Part shown: positions 33,537 through 42,625 of the stretch, piece after piece
Layout of the letters: each line of letters begins with the position of its first letter
How positions within the stretch are numbered: the stretch's first letter is position 1
Assembly (NCBI GenBank): GCA_964358855.1
Contig: CAYHQQ010000009.1
Location: forward strand, 22,478-86,477
Direction: 5' to 3'
Source: UBA2396 sp038042175
Lineage (GTDB): Bacteria > Planctomycetota > Phycisphaerae > Phycisphaerales > UBA1924
DNA: 64,000 bases
Program-made: the position numbers and the translations under genes
Notes under the pieces: model-generated
Seen by the model: only the letters and a program-made list of their open reading frames with translations
Database searches by the model: none
Told to the model about the DNA's origin: nothing

Positions 33537-34148
33537 TTACGGAACACGTACGTCCGCATCGTCGAGCGGGCCCAGGGCCTCGGCGAGCTTGGCGAGGCAT
33601 CGGGCACGCGTCGGGCCGACACTTCCCACCGCGATTCCCAAGGTCTCCCCGATCTGGTCATAAGGAATCTGCACGGCGGAGAGATAGAGGAGGCGCAGGA
33701 GGCGTTCGCAACGGCCGCCCAGGTTGGAGAGGGCGGTGTCGAGCATTTGCTGTCGCTCCCAGTGCTCGGCCCGATCGTGGGGGAGCTCGGCCGAGAGGTC
33801 GGCCCGAGAGGTTTGCTCGAGCGAGACGCCCTGGTGGGTCCGGTCGCGTTTAGCCGCTTTCCAGCACTCGCGATGGGTGGAGGTCATCAGCCACTTGGTC
33901 AGGGCTCCTGGGTCCTTGATGGCCGGGAGCTCGCGCACCAGCGTGGCAAAGATGGTCTGGAAAACGTCGTCGCACGTCTCATCCGAGAGGCGATAGCTGC
34001 GCGGGATGGAGTAAACCAGGCGCTTGTACTGATGGACGAGCTTTCGCCACGCGCGTTCGTCACCCTTGGCGGCGGCCAGCACCATGGCGTCGTGCTCGAC
34101 CCCGTGGGCTGCGTGATCCTCTTGCGGCGATGCGCCTTCCAAACTCAC
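33537..34148 (-). CDS. ECF-type RNA polymerase sigma factor
   Basis: 203 aa from the GTG at 34148, which has GGAGG three bases upstream; the ATG at 34085 is an alternative and a TTG at 34292 is unlikely. Region 2 is visible (WRKLVHQYKRLVYSIPRSY, DETCDDVFQTIFATLVREL, KWLMTSTHRECWKAAKRDR) and region 4 at the end (LRLLYLSAVQIPYDQIGETLGI, helix-turn-helix AVGSVGPTRARCLAKL). The linker is rich in charged residues. ECF sigma factors redirect polymerase to stress or envelope genes; the likely target is its own operon with the CHAT and subtilase genes. Confidence 0.9.
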   Translation of the reverse strand: MSLEGASPQEDHAAHGVEHDAMVLAAAKGDERAWRKLVHQYKRLVYSIPRSYRLSDETCDDVFQTIFATLVRELPAIKDPGALTKWLMTSTHRECWKAAKRDRTHQGVSLEQTSRADLSAELPHDRAEHWERQQMLDTALSNLGGRCERLLRLLYLSAVQIPYDQIGETLGIAVGSVGPTRARCLAKLAEALGPLDDADVRVP

Positions 34149-34154
34149 GGTCCT

Positions 34155-34173
34155 CCGCCCGATCTCCGGGCGG
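34155..34173 (-). promoter_or_regulatory. Hairpin overlapping the ribosome-binding site of the ECF sigma gene
   Basis: CCGCCCG and CGGGCGG form a 7-bp stem with a five-base loop; its 3' arm on the minus strand runs into GGAGG, so the stem could partly hide the Shine-Dalgarno sequence. Confidence 0.4.
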
Positions 34174-34293
34174 AGCGTCGAGCGGGGGACTGTATCGAGC
34201 CGCCGACCCCCGCGTCGGACGGCAATGCCGCCGCCCGCGGGCTGGGGAGAGGTCCATGTGGTCCGGTTGGGCGCGACCAGCGTGATCGTCAAG

Positions 34294-34337
34294 GCGTGCC
34301 CCGCGTGCCCTCCCGGAAGGGTTCACGCGAGGCACGC
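34294..34337 (-). terminator. Hairpin after the 34367-35572 dockerin gene
   Basis: On the minus strand GCGTGCCTCGCGTG pairs with CACGCGGGGCACGC at 13 of 14 positions, with a further CCCT/AGGG pair in the loop. There is no T-run, so it is a probable 3'-end structure that separates the dockerin gene from the sigma operon. Confidence 0.55.
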
Positions 34338-34366
34338 AGGGTGGACCGGGCTGACGTGACTGGTCG

Positions 34367-35572
34367 TCAGCATCCGGTCTCGAAGGAGACGACAAAGTCG
34401 TCGTAGTCGAAGAAATCGATGGCGGTGTCGTGGTTGAAGTCGGCGGTTGGAGTTCCAGTCTCGAAGGCGACGACGAAATCGTCGTAGTCGAAGAAGTCGA
34501 TCGCCCCATCGGCGTTGAAGTCGGCGGCACAGATCGTCACCGCGACCGAGGCGCTGCGATTGAGGCCGCACGAGTTCGCGACGGTGCAGGTGTACTCGCC
34601 CACGTCAGCCTGGGTGACGCCCGCGAGGCTCAGGTGGGCCGTCCGAGAGCCGCTGACCACGGTTCCCCAGGGTTGAGCCCCGTCGACGAGGGCAAGGCCG
34701 TTGCGGGTCCAGAAGAATTCGGCGGGATCCGCGGCGTTGGTCGTCGCCTCGAGCAAGACGTTTGCGCCCGGGCTGGCGGCGGCCGGTGGCACAACAGACA
34801 CTTCCAGCGGGCTTCCGGTGAAGACGGAGATATTGTTGACGACGTTCCAGCTCTCGTGGGACTCGATCCCGAAGTAGAGGATGGGTGTGGTGATGCTTAC
34901 GGGCGTGGGCGCGATGGGCGTGTCCATCACTCGCCCCCAGACCATCGAGTGGACGGGGTCGAGAGTGAGCTCGACGTGGAGCCAGCCGCTGTCGAGCGTG
35001 CCGACGATCGGCGCGGTGCCCGACGCGACGATCGTGCTTCCGTTGGCGCGGATGGCCCACTCGCCCCTGCCGTTGAGGGACATCCACAGGGCGCCAAGGC
35101 TCTCGAAGTTGTTGAAGAGCGAGGGGCCCGACGTGTAACCGATGTACGTCGCGCTGGTGCTCCCAAACAGTTGCACGACCTCGGCGGACAGCGTGAACGT
35201 GCCGGTGGGAGGGGTGAAGGGCAGCAGGGCGGCGGCGGTCGCCTCGCCAAACGCGGTGCCGTTGTACGGATCGAGCGGATCGATCTCGGCGGGGTCGAGC
35301 GACGAGCCCGCAAACCCCCAGCTCGCCATGCCGCTCTGGTCGGTTCCCAGCCAGCGCGTGCCGTTGGAAGGGACCTGCGGCCAGTAGTCCTTGAGCGTGT
35401 CATGGATGCCGGCCTCGCGAAGCCGCCCATTGTTTCCGTGCGGGCGAGGGCCGGGGCGGAAGCTCTCCCTGATGAGCAGGTCGCACTGGGCCTGGCATGT
35501 TTGGCCCGCGGCACCCAGGCAGACCAAGGCGATGGCGAGGGGAAGAGTCGAGCGGGATTCGGGCGCTGACAT
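34367..35572 (-). CDS. Ig-like GC-type dockerin protein
   Basis: 401 aa from the ATG at 35572 (MSAPESRSTLPLAIALV). Signal peptide ends GQTCQAQ. Residues about 30-245 look like a beta-sandwich domain with TFTLSAEVVQLFG, SLFNNFESLGALWMSLNG and GWLHVELTLDP. Residues about 260-345 are an Ig-like domain (ANVLLEATTNAADPAEFFWT, then DVGEYTCTVANSCG). The tail has two Asn-variant calcium loops (ADFNADGAIDFFDYDDF and ADFNHDTAIDFFDYDDF) and ends FETGC. Extracellular; function unknown. Third of three adjacent same-strand dockerin genes, 59 bases behind the previous one. Confidence 0.82.
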   Translation of the reverse strand: MSAPESRSTLPLAIALVCLGAAGQTCQAQCDLLIRESFRPGPRPHGNNGRLREAGIHDTLKDYWPQVPSNGTRWLGTDQSGMASWGFAGSSLDPAEIDPLDPYNGTAFGEATAAALLPFTPPTGTFTLSAEVVQLFGSTSATYIGYTSGPSLFNNFESLGALWMSLNGRGEWAIRANGSTIVASGTAPIVGTLDSGWLHVELTLDPVHSMVWGRVMDTPIAPTPVSITTPILYFGIESHESWNVVNNISVFTGSPLEVSVVPPAAASPGANVLLEATTNAADPAEFFWTRNGLALVDGAQPWGTVVSGSRTAHLSLAGVTQADVGEYTCTVANSCGLNRSASVAVTICAADFNADGAIDFFDYDDFVVAFETGTPTADFNHDTAIDFFDYDDFVVSFETGC

Positions 35573-35631
35573 GTTCGTTGATTTCCTTTGGGTGAGGTGC
35601 GTGCGGGCTGTGTGTCGGGTGCGAGGTTCGC

Positions 35632-36897
35632 TCAGCATCCCAGCTCGAAGGCCGTCACGAAGGCGTCGTAGTCGAAGAAGTCGACAGAGGCGTCGCCATC
35701 GAAGTCGGCGGTGGAGGCGCCGGTCTCAAAGGCGCCGACAAAGTCGTCGTAATCGAAGAAATCGACCGCGTTGTCGCGGTTGAAGTCTGCGTGGCAGGTT
35801 CGAGTGAACCAGTCCGGCAGGACGGCGACCCAGGGGTGGTACTCGGCATCACCGGCGGCTTCGGCGACCCGCTCGCAGCCCGCGACGGTCGTGCCGTCGT
35901 GGGAGATCAAGAGGTTGCCTGCCAGTCCCGTGAAGGGGGAGAGGATTGTGCCGGCGGGAAGGAGCTGGCTCTCAACATCGAATGGAACGGCGTCCCGCCA
36001 GACCGTGCTGTGGGCGCCGACGCGTCCGCCGATGAAGCGGGCATCGTCGCTGATGGACCAGGCCTCGCCAAAGCCAGTCGGTCCGCTCTCGAGAATGGTC
36101 ATTCCCGTCTGCGGCGTCCACTTGAACGCGCGGCTGCTGCCGCCCGTCACCCATCCCAGGCCGACCACGGTGTTGCCGTCGGCGGAGACCGCGCGGGCCC
36201 AGGCCCAGTTGCACCCGGGGGGCAGGCCGAGCGATTCGACCTGACCATTGACCCATCGCACGGGGGTGTTGTCGTAGGGGTATCCGCGCCCGCTCGAGCC
36301 AACGACGACCGAGCCGTCGGCGTTGACGCCGTAGGCCTGGGCGGAGGGAGCGCCCGGGAGCGTGGGGAGAATCGTGGCGACTCCGACGCCGACCCAGGTG
36401 ACGGCCTGACCGCCCCCACCGTAACCATTCACGGTGCCGACGGTGGTTGTTCCGTCGGCGGAAATGGCGGCGACGTTGGGAAAGAACATGCCCAGCGCGA
36501 GGGGAAGAATCTCGTCGGCGCCGGCGTTCACGCGCCGGAAGACCTGGGCACCAGGTCCGCTGGATCCGGGGGCGACCCCCAGCACGCCAACAACGATAGA
36601 GCCATCGGCCGAGATCGCGTACGCGCCCGACGAGGTGCCGGAGCTGGGGGTGTTGGCGAGCGAATTGAGGCCGCTGTCGGGAGTCCACACAAACGCGCGT
36701 CGGAAGTAGCCGCTGCTGTGGAAGTAGTCGTTAGCTCCGACAACCACCGGTCCGGGCCCGATCGCGAAGGGGACGGCGACCTCTTGGCCGCGTCCGCCGA
36801 GCGTTCCGATGTATTGAAATCCTGTGGTCTGTGCCATCGCCGTGCCGGAAATCATCGCGGCGATGGCAAGGATGGGACCGTAGCTGCAAGTACTCAT
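35632..36897 (-). CDS. HAF-repeat GC-type dockerin protein
   Basis: 421 aa from the ATG at 36897 (MSTCSYGPILAIAAM). Signal peptide ends GTAMAQ. The body is built of about seven blades with motifs of the 'HAF' kind: YAISADGSIVVGVLG, AISADGTTTVGTVNG, YGVNADGSVVVGSSG, AVSADGNTVVGLGW, each followed by a Trp-containing strand such as FKWTPQTG. This suggests a beta-propeller. Two calcium loops close it, ending FELGC. Exposed and probably adhesive; no catalytic residues are apparent. Confidence 0.82.
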   Translation of the reverse strand: MSTCSYGPILAIAAMISGTAMAQTTGFQYIGTLGGRGQEVAVPFAIGPGPVVVGANDYFHSSGYFRRAFVWTPDSGLNSLANTPSSGTSSGAYAISADGSIVVGVLGVAPGSSGPGAQVFRRVNAGADEILPLALGMFFPNVAAISADGTTTVGTVNGYGGGGQAVTWVGVGVATILPTLPGAPSAQAYGVNADGSVVVGSSGRGYPYDNTPVRWVNGQVESLGLPPGCNWAWARAVSADGNTVVGLGWVTGGSSRAFKWTPQTGMTILESGPTGFGEAWSISDDARFIGGRVGAHSTVWRDAVPFDVESQLLPAGTILSPFTGLAGNLLISHDGTTVAGCERVAEAAGDAEYHPWVAVLPDWFTRTCHADFNRDNAVDFFDYDDFVGAFETGASTADFDGDASVDFFDYDAFVTAFELGC

Positions 36898-37113
36898 CTT
36901 GGGGGATCTCCATGAACGGGCGTTCGTGCTGAGAACGCGGCCGCTCGTCTGTGGGGAAGGAGCCACCAAGCCGCAAGCAGATACGTCGAGACCGACATTC
37001 GCTGCGGGCCGGCTTATCTGGACCCGGCGACCAAAGCACAACGCCGGGAGCCGCAAAGCCCCCGGCGCGTGGTCTCGAATCTGTAGATCCGTCCTGCTTT
37101 CAGGGGGGATCGT

Positions 37114-39606
37114 TCAGCAACCGGCTTCGAAGGCGACGACGAAGGCGTCGTAGTCGAAGAAGTCGGTGGTGCCATCGGCGTCGAAGTCGGAAGTCTTTCC
37201 GGGTGGGCAGGCGATCCCCTCAAAGCAGTTCACAAAGGCGTCGTAGTCGAAGAAGTCGACGGTGCCGTCGGCGTCAAAGTCGGCGGAGCACGGGGCGGTT
37301 GAGCACTCCCGGGTCGTCACAATCCCTTCGAGCAGCCCGGGCGAGCCGATGTCAAACCCGTTGAACACGAGTGTCATGATGTTGAGGTCGGCCAGGTTGA
37401 TGCCTTGAAGGCTCGCGGCCCAGTTGACGGGCAAGTCGTTGTCGGTCGCATTGCAGTGTCCGGGCAGGAGCTCGATGCTCCAGGCGGTGCCGAGTCCCGG
37501 GCTCGCGTTGACGGCATCGACGGGCCAGCCGTTGGCGTCGTCGTAGTTCACGACGTCCACCACGGTGGCGTCGGCTTTGCGCACGCTCAGGCATTCGTTT
37601 CCGCGCCCTGGGTTGTTCGCCAGGCCGCCGATGTTTGGACTTGTCTCAAGGTCCGACCAGCCCGTGAGGGCGGCGACGTTGCAGATGTTGCCCCAAGCCG
37701 CACGGAACTCGGATTCGGCCTGGAGCGCGGTGGCGGCACCGAACTGCGGGATGAGAACGAGCACCTGGTGCGAGGCCAGCACGGTTCCGGGGGCGATCGG
37801 ACCGGTTCGCCCGTCCTCGTCACGGATGTACCAGCCCGAGACGTCCAGGGGAGTCGGGCCGGGGTTGTAGAGTTCCAGCCACTCGCCCCTGGACGGGTCG
37901 CCCGGGTTGCTGTTGGGGTGGAACATGATCTCGGTGATGGCGGCCTCGCCGGTGGGAAGCTGGTGGGTGGCGGTCCAGACGATTCCAGGAGAACCGGCCG
38001 AGCCCGTTCCGCGAATATCGGAGAAGAAACCCGTGGAGATGCTGTCGTAGGCGCCATCGATGTGCGTTGTGGACCTGACCCAGTTCAAGCCGAGGTCGTT
38101 GGCCGCCTTGCTCAGGGCGGTTGGAAGCAGGGAGATGCTCGACGCGGTGTCGTCGGCGGGCCAGAGCGTTGCGGGCGAGTAGCTCGGGTTCTCGTAGTTC
38201 ACGACGTCGACGGGCTCGTTGGCGGCGTCCACGAGCGAGAGGACTTCCTCGATCGGCGTGGCCCGCTGCGCGCGGTCCTGCCAGGAGCCGAGCCCAAAGA
38301 CCCGCACGCCCGCGGGCAGGTTCCACGCGATTCGGAACTGCGTGACCACATCGGCAGGAACACCCGGCCCGCTGGCGGCCGAGAGCACGATGACCTCCTG
38401 AGGCTGCATGATCGTGCCCGCGGGAATCAGTCCGGTTCGAGCGTCACCCTCGATGTCGCGGAGCGCCCACCCGGAGATGTCGATCGCGGTGACGCCGGAG
38501 TTGAAGATCTCGACGAACTCCTTGCCCGCGTCGTCGCCGTTGGGGTCGTACATGATCTCGGTGATGACGACATTTGGCTTGTTCTCGAACGAGTCGAGGA
38601 TTCCGTTGGTGTTGGCGTCCCACGCGCCGCCCACGCCGCTAGCGCCCCCGTGGGCGTTGATCTCGCAGGAATCGATCACCCGATTGGCGTTGCGATCGTT
38701 GTGCCAGTCCAGGAGTATCTCGGTGAGGTCTGGCAGGGCATTGGCGTTGCAGTCGCCCTCGCACGAGTCGGGGATGTTGTTGTAGGGATAGGAGTCCAAA
38801 GCGGTGCCGCGAACGATGTCGACGGCGTCGTTGATCCCATTTGTGTTGCAATCGAGGGTCTGTTGATTGGGAAGGGCACCGGGCGAGCCATAGGAGTCAA
38901 GACCGGGGAACGCGGGGAGGGCGTTGCCCGCCAGCCTCGAGCCGAGCCCGTCGCCGGGTCCGGAGCGGCGCCACGCGGCACCGGTGTTGTTGTCGGCGAT
39001 TGGAGATGGTCCGACGACAAAGTCCCGCAGGAGCTGGATAGAACCGCTGTCGTTGCCGTCGGGCCAGGGGGTCTCGGCTGTGTCGTCGGTGTCGTAGGCC
39101 ACCTCGTCGACCACCTCGCGCTGGCGGTCGACGAGCTGGAGCGTGTCGCCCGTGTTCCCCAGGCCTTCGATGGTCCCGGTGACCGGCACGGGGTCGCTGG
39201 GGTAGTTCCAGAACGATTCGACAAAGATGACCCGGATCCCCGGCCCCCACGCCTGGTCCCATGAGGCCTGCGTGGCGACGTAGGTCGAACGCCGTGTGCT
39301 GGGGCTGCCCAGGAGGCCGCCTCGCCTGGGCGCGATGATCGCGACGGCGTGCGAAGCGAGCGTGGTGCCGCTGGGGATGTCGGCGGTCCGCCCGCCGGGC
39401 GTGATGAGCGACCAGCGTGAGAGGTCGACGGGCGCGGCGGTGGGGTTGTAGATCTCGACCCATTCCTGGCCCTCGTCGGTGCCGTGGGGGTTGTACATGA
39501 TCTCGGTGATGACGACGGGCCCGAGCTCCTGCCCGTGGGCGGCCCCGGCGAGCATGGAGAGTGCGGAGGTGGCGAGGAACAAGAAGCGCATGAGCAAGGA
39601 CTCCAT
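37114..39606 (-). CDS. Lamin-tail-domain GC-type dockerin protein
   Basis: 830 aa; ATG at 39606 or five codons on at 39591. Signal peptide ends GAAHGQE. Three lamin-tail domains, each opening with ITEIMYNP or ITEIMFHP and WVEIYNP, EFVEIFNS or WLELYNP (about 33-150, 345-470, 560-680). Between the first two is a stretch of D-x-N-x-NG-x-x-D type repeats (DCNTNGINDAVDI, CNANALPDLTEI), likely calcium-binding. The tail has two calcium loops, ending FEAGC. Lamin-tail domains in secreted bacterial proteins often accompany nucleases or surface proteins; no nuclease is attached here. Confidence 0.87.
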   Translation of the reverse strand: MESLLMRFLFLATSALSMLAGAAHGQELGPVVITEIMYNPHGTDEGQEWVEIYNPTAAPVDLSRWSLITPGGRTADIPSGTTLASHAVAIIAPRRGGLLGSPSTRRSTYVATQASWDQAWGPGIRVIFVESFWNYPSDPVPVTGTIEGLGNTGDTLQLVDRQREVVDEVAYDTDDTAETPWPDGNDSGSIQLLRDFVVGPSPIADNNTGAAWRRSGPGDGLGSRLAGNALPAFPGLDSYGSPGALPNQQTLDCNTNGINDAVDIVRGTALDSYPYNNIPDSCEGDCNANALPDLTEILLDWHNDRNANRVIDSCEINAHGGASGVGGAWDANTNGILDSFENKPNVVITEIMYDPNGDDAGKEFVEIFNSGVTAIDISGWALRDIEGDARTGLIPAGTIMQPQEVIVLSAASGPGVPADVVTQFRIAWNLPAGVRVFGLGSWQDRAQRATPIEEVLSLVDAANEPVDVVNYENPSYSPATLWPADDTASSISLLPTALSKAANDLGLNWVRSTTHIDGAYDSISTGFFSDIRGTGSAGSPGIVWTATHQLPTGEAAITEIMFHPNSNPGDPSRGEWLELYNPGPTPLDVSGWYIRDEDGRTGPIAPGTVLASHQVLVLIPQFGAATALQAESEFRAAWGNICNVAALTGWSDLETSPNIGGLANNPGRGNECLSVRKADATVVDVVNYDDANGWPVDAVNASPGLGTAWSIELLPGHCNATDNDLPVNWAASLQGINLADLNIMTLVFNGFDIGSPGLLEGIVTTRECSTAPCSADFDADGTVDFFDYDAFVNCFEGIACPPGKTSDFDADGTTDFFDYDAFVVAFEAGC

Positions 39607-39632
39607 TGGATGGTGCGAGGGAGGTGGACGGT

Positions 39633-40322
39633 TCAGCGGTTTGGGTTCATGCGGGCCGCGAACTCGCGCAGGAGCTCGAGGTGTGCGGGCGTCAGCGTCA
39701 CGCGGGCCGCGCCGAGCTGGGCGGTGACGTCACGTGATGCCGCGATGGTGAGAAGGTCTTTGGTTGAAAGGTGAAACGCCAGCGACTCGTGAGAGCCGTC
39801 GGGTTTGCTCTTGCTCTGGTATCCGCTTTTGCCGGGGGCGACAGGCTTGGCCTTGAGGCTCTTGGCGTCGGCGGTGAAGATGCCCGGGGGTGAGGACGGG
39901 GCCAGGACGCCCGGCGCTTTCGAGATGAGGGAGAGGGTTCCTCGCACCGAGAGCTCGCCATGTCCGGGTTCGCGAACGTGTCCCTGGTACTCGGACAGAA
40001 CAGTGAGCTCGACGGCGCTGAGCGAGGGATGGCCGCTGGCGGAGGCGCGAACGTCACGGAGCGTGAGCGTCATGCGCGTGCGGTCCTTGGCGTCGTCGTA
40101 CACGACGACGATCGAGGCCGGGAGCGAGGGGCGGGGCGTCGGGTAGGCGAGCTGGGCGGCCGCCTGCTCCCGCGCGACGAGCTGGGCGGGTGTGAGGGGC
40201 GACCGGGCGCCGGTGTGGCGTGCGCCGGCGGGCACCACAGCCCATGCGATGCCGACCGCGAGCGTGAGGACGACGGCGGAGGCGGCGATTCGGGTCTGGG
40301 TGCGTGTGAGGGAGAGCGGCAT
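39633..40322 (-). CDS. Exported hypothetical protein
   Basis: 229 aa from the ATG at 40322 (MPLSLTRTQTRIAASAVVLT). N-terminal hydrophobic helix as signal or anchor, cleavage possible after PAGA. The rest is soluble and beta-rich with IVVVYDDAKDRTRMTLTLRD and GELSVRGTLSLISKAPG. No family recognised. It is 58 bases behind the aminomutase-pseudopilin gene on the same strand and may be the last cistron of that cluster, perhaps a pilus-related or envelope component. Confidence 0.6.
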   Translation of the reverse strand: MPLSLTRTQTRIAASAVVLTLAVGIAWAVVPAGARHTGARSPLTPAQLVAREQAAAQLAYPTPRPSLPASIVVVYDDAKDRTRMTLTLRDVRASASGHPSLSAVELTVLSEYQGHVREPGHGELSVRGTLSLISKAPGVLAPSSPPGIFTADAKSLKAKPVAPGKSGYQSKSKPDGSHESLAFHLSTKDLLTIAASRDVTAQLGAARVTLTPAHLELLREFAARMNPNR

Positions 40323-40380
40323 GGCGGATCTCGGCTGGGAGGTGGAGGCGGTGGGGGGGATTGGGGTGGAGCGCCCGAGA

Positions 40381-42546
40381 TCACCGGGGGTGGCCGTTGG
40401 CGGCGGTGGCCTGGTTGTACCAGCGGCGCATGTCGTTGAGTTGATCGAGATCGAGCGTCTCGGCGTGTCCGTCGAAAGTGACTGTCGTCGCCTTTCCAAA
40501 GTGACGGAAGTCCAGGTGGCCAAAGGTCGTGGTGGGGAGCGCCGCGTCAAACCTCCCGGGCGCGAGCCAGGGAATGAACGCCGGGACCGAGTTTGAGGTG
40601 GGGGTGGCGTGCCAGGGGCCTTCGAGGCGGTGGAAGCCGGGAACTTTCTGGCCGCCCGAGTTGGAGCGCACGCCGCGCGACGAGGCGAAGATCATGAGCT
40701 TGCTGGGCATGATCACCGACTCGAGCTTGTCGACGACGAACGTTCCCCACCTGGAGTAGGAGGGGCGGTAGAAACCGCCGCGGTGGGCGTCGCCCCCGAC
40801 GTAGGTCGTGTTCATGCCGAAGGTTGGGTGGCGTGAGAATGCCGCCTGGAAGTTGACGGCCTGGGTCCGATCGCTCGAGAGGTCTTCGATGGTCGTGCGG
40901 AGCGTTCGATCGAGGACGAGCGCGGGGCGCGCGTAGTCCAGGTAGGGCATCAGGCGCCAGGGGTAAGGGCGGATGGTCTCGCCGAAGAGGCGTCCGTCTT
41001 CCGAGGCGCTCGTCGCGCTCTCGTGGACGATGAAGGTGCGCCGGGCGGGCTTGGCCCAGGATCCGCGGAGGTAGCCGGGGAGCAATTTGCTCTTGTTGTC
41101 CTGGGCGTACATGGTGAAGGCGGAGCCCACCTGCCGGATCGCGGCGAGCTCGCGGACCATGCCCGCGGTCTTGCGGGCCGAGCTCAGCGCCGGCGCGAGC
41201 ATTCCGATCAGCAGCACGATGATGGAGATGACGACGAGCAATTCGATGAGCGTGAAGCCCGCGGCGACCAGCCCGCCGGCTTTGGACGCCCTGGACGTTT
41301 CGATGCGAGGGCTCTGGGGCACGGCGCGTCCGGGCGTGGGATCGGGCGCGGCAACTCTTGGTGCCGCGGGCGATTTCTGGGCGAATTCGACGCCCTTGGG
41401 AACGTACGAGCCTTCGGCCAGCTCGAGATGGTCGAGCCAGTACGCATGGTCGTTGCGTTTGCAGACGAAGAACCGCCCGTTGTTCTCGGGGTACTTGCTG
41501 CGGTGGTAGCGCAGGTAGATGAAGCGCTCGTCGACCGACTGGATCTCGACCTTGCCCGACGCGTGCGACATCGAAAATCTCGCCCGTCCGGCGAGCCCGG
41601 ACTCGTCGACGAGGGCCTGGGAGAAGATCCGCCAGCCCTCGACGATGGGCACCTCGAAGGGCTCGTTGCCGGCGGTGGGGCGCCCCTGGAAGACGTAGTA
41701 CTGGGGGCAGCCGATGTACGAGAACTCGCGGAAGAGCGTGGCGAGGGTTTGGGGGTCGTCGTTGATGCCGCGGATGATCGGGCACTGGTTGACGCAGATC
41801 ACGCCGCACTCCAGGAGCTTGGCGATCCCGGCTCTGGCCTCGGGCGTCAGCTCTCGCGGGTGATCGAAGTGGCACATGAGGTAGATCCGCTTGTCGGGCG
41901 TCGAGTGCTCGCGGAACATCGCCTGAAGATCGGGGTCGTCCAGGATGCGGAACGGGTTGAACGCGGGCATCTTCGAGCCGATGCGGATGATCTTGACGTG
42001 GTCGATCTCACGCAGGGCCGAGATGATCTCCCGCAGGCGACGGGTCCCCATGATCAAAGGATCGCCGCCGGTCAGCAGCACGTTGGAGACCTCGGGGTGC
42101 TGGCGGATGTACGCAAGGCCCTGGGTGACGTCCTTGCTCACCTCCTCGTTGTCGTTCATGAAGAGCCGCTTGCGGAAGCAGTAGCGGCAGTACGCCCCGC
42201 ACACCTCGTTGCACAGAAGCAGCACCGTGTCCTTGTACTTGTGCTGGACGCCGGGCTCGACCGTGACGGCGGCCTCGTTGCTCGCGTCGAGCTTGCCCCA
42301 GTCGTTGAGCTCTTCCTTGCGAGGGATGATCAGCTGCTTGATCGGGTCCTTGGGATCGGTCCAGTCGATGAGGCGCAGGTAGTAGTCGTTGGCGCGGAAG
42401 ACGTATCGCTCGGAGACCTTCTTGAGGAGCTCGCGATCCTCGTCGGAGATGCCGGCGATCTGGTCGAGCGAGGTGAGGTACTTCACGCGACGTGGCGATG
42501 TCTGCGTGGCGGGCGACTGGAGTTGGGGAAGGCTCTGGGTGTGCAT
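40381..42546 (-). CDS. Radical-SAM KamA-family aminomutase fused to a type II pseudopilin-like domain
   Basis: 721 aa in one open frame from the ATG at 42546 (preceded by GAGGACG). Residues 20-385 are a lysine 2,3-aminomutase-like enzyme: the 4Fe-4S/SAM site C116-x3-C120-x2-C123 in CNEVCGAYCRYC, GGDPLIMGTRRL, and the probable PLP lysine K332 in SMSHASGKVEI. After a Pro/Ala linker comes a prepilin leader and helix at 429-455 (AGFTLIELLVVISIIVLLIG; cleavage expected after G430) and a DUF1559-like pseudopilin body (about 456-721). No stop or ATG separates the halves; a GTG codon (residue 409) could give a separate pseudopilin start but lacks a strong Shine-Dalgarno. The fusion is unusual. KamA relatives make beta-amino acids, for example for EF-P lysylation. 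Confidence 0.88.
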   Translation of the reverse strand: MHTQSLPQLQSPATQTSPRRVKYLTSLDQIAGISDEDRELLKKVSERYVFRANDYYLRLIDWTDPKDPIKQLIIPRKEELNDWGKLDASNEAAVTVEPGVQHKYKDTVLLLCNEVCGAYCRYCFRKRLFMNDNEEVSKDVTQGLAYIRQHPEVSNVLLTGGDPLIMGTRRLREIISALREIDHVKIIRIGSKMPAFNPFRILDDPDLQAMFREHSTPDKRIYLMCHFDHPRELTPEARAGIAKLLECGVICVNQCPIIRGINDDPQTLATLFREFSYIGCPQYYVFQGRPTAGNEPFEVPIVEGWRIFSQALVDESGLAGRARFSMSHASGKVEIQSVDERFIYLRYHRSKYPENNGRFFVCKRNDHAYWLDHLELAEGSYVPKGVEFAQKSPAAPRVAAPDPTPGRAVPQSPRIETSRASKAGGLVAAGFTLIELLVVISIIVLLIGMLAPALSSARKTAGMVRELAAIRQVGSAFTMYAQDNKSKLLPGYLRGSWAKPARRTFIVHESATSASEDGRLFGETIRPYPWRLMPYLDYARPALVLDRTLRTTIEDLSSDRTQAVNFQAAFSRHPTFGMNTTYVGGDAHRGGFYRPSYSRWGTFVVDKLESVIMPSKLMIFASSRGVRSNSGGQKVPGFHRLEGPWHATPTSNSVPAFIPWLAPGRFDAALPTTTFGHLDFRHFGKATTVTFDGHAETLDLDQLNDMRRWYNQATAANGHPR

Positions 42547-42625
42547 GGGACGTCCTCTGGGGCACGCCGCCGAGGCTTGCCCGAATCCGTTCAATGTGGT
42601 CGTCGAACTCAAACGCCTCGGGCGA

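Noticed and set aside
34149..34292. TTG start for the ECF sigma gene, 48 codons upstream
   Set aside because: The added residues are Arg/Pro/Gly-rich with no sigma-factor similarity, and a GTG with GGAGG lies at 34148.
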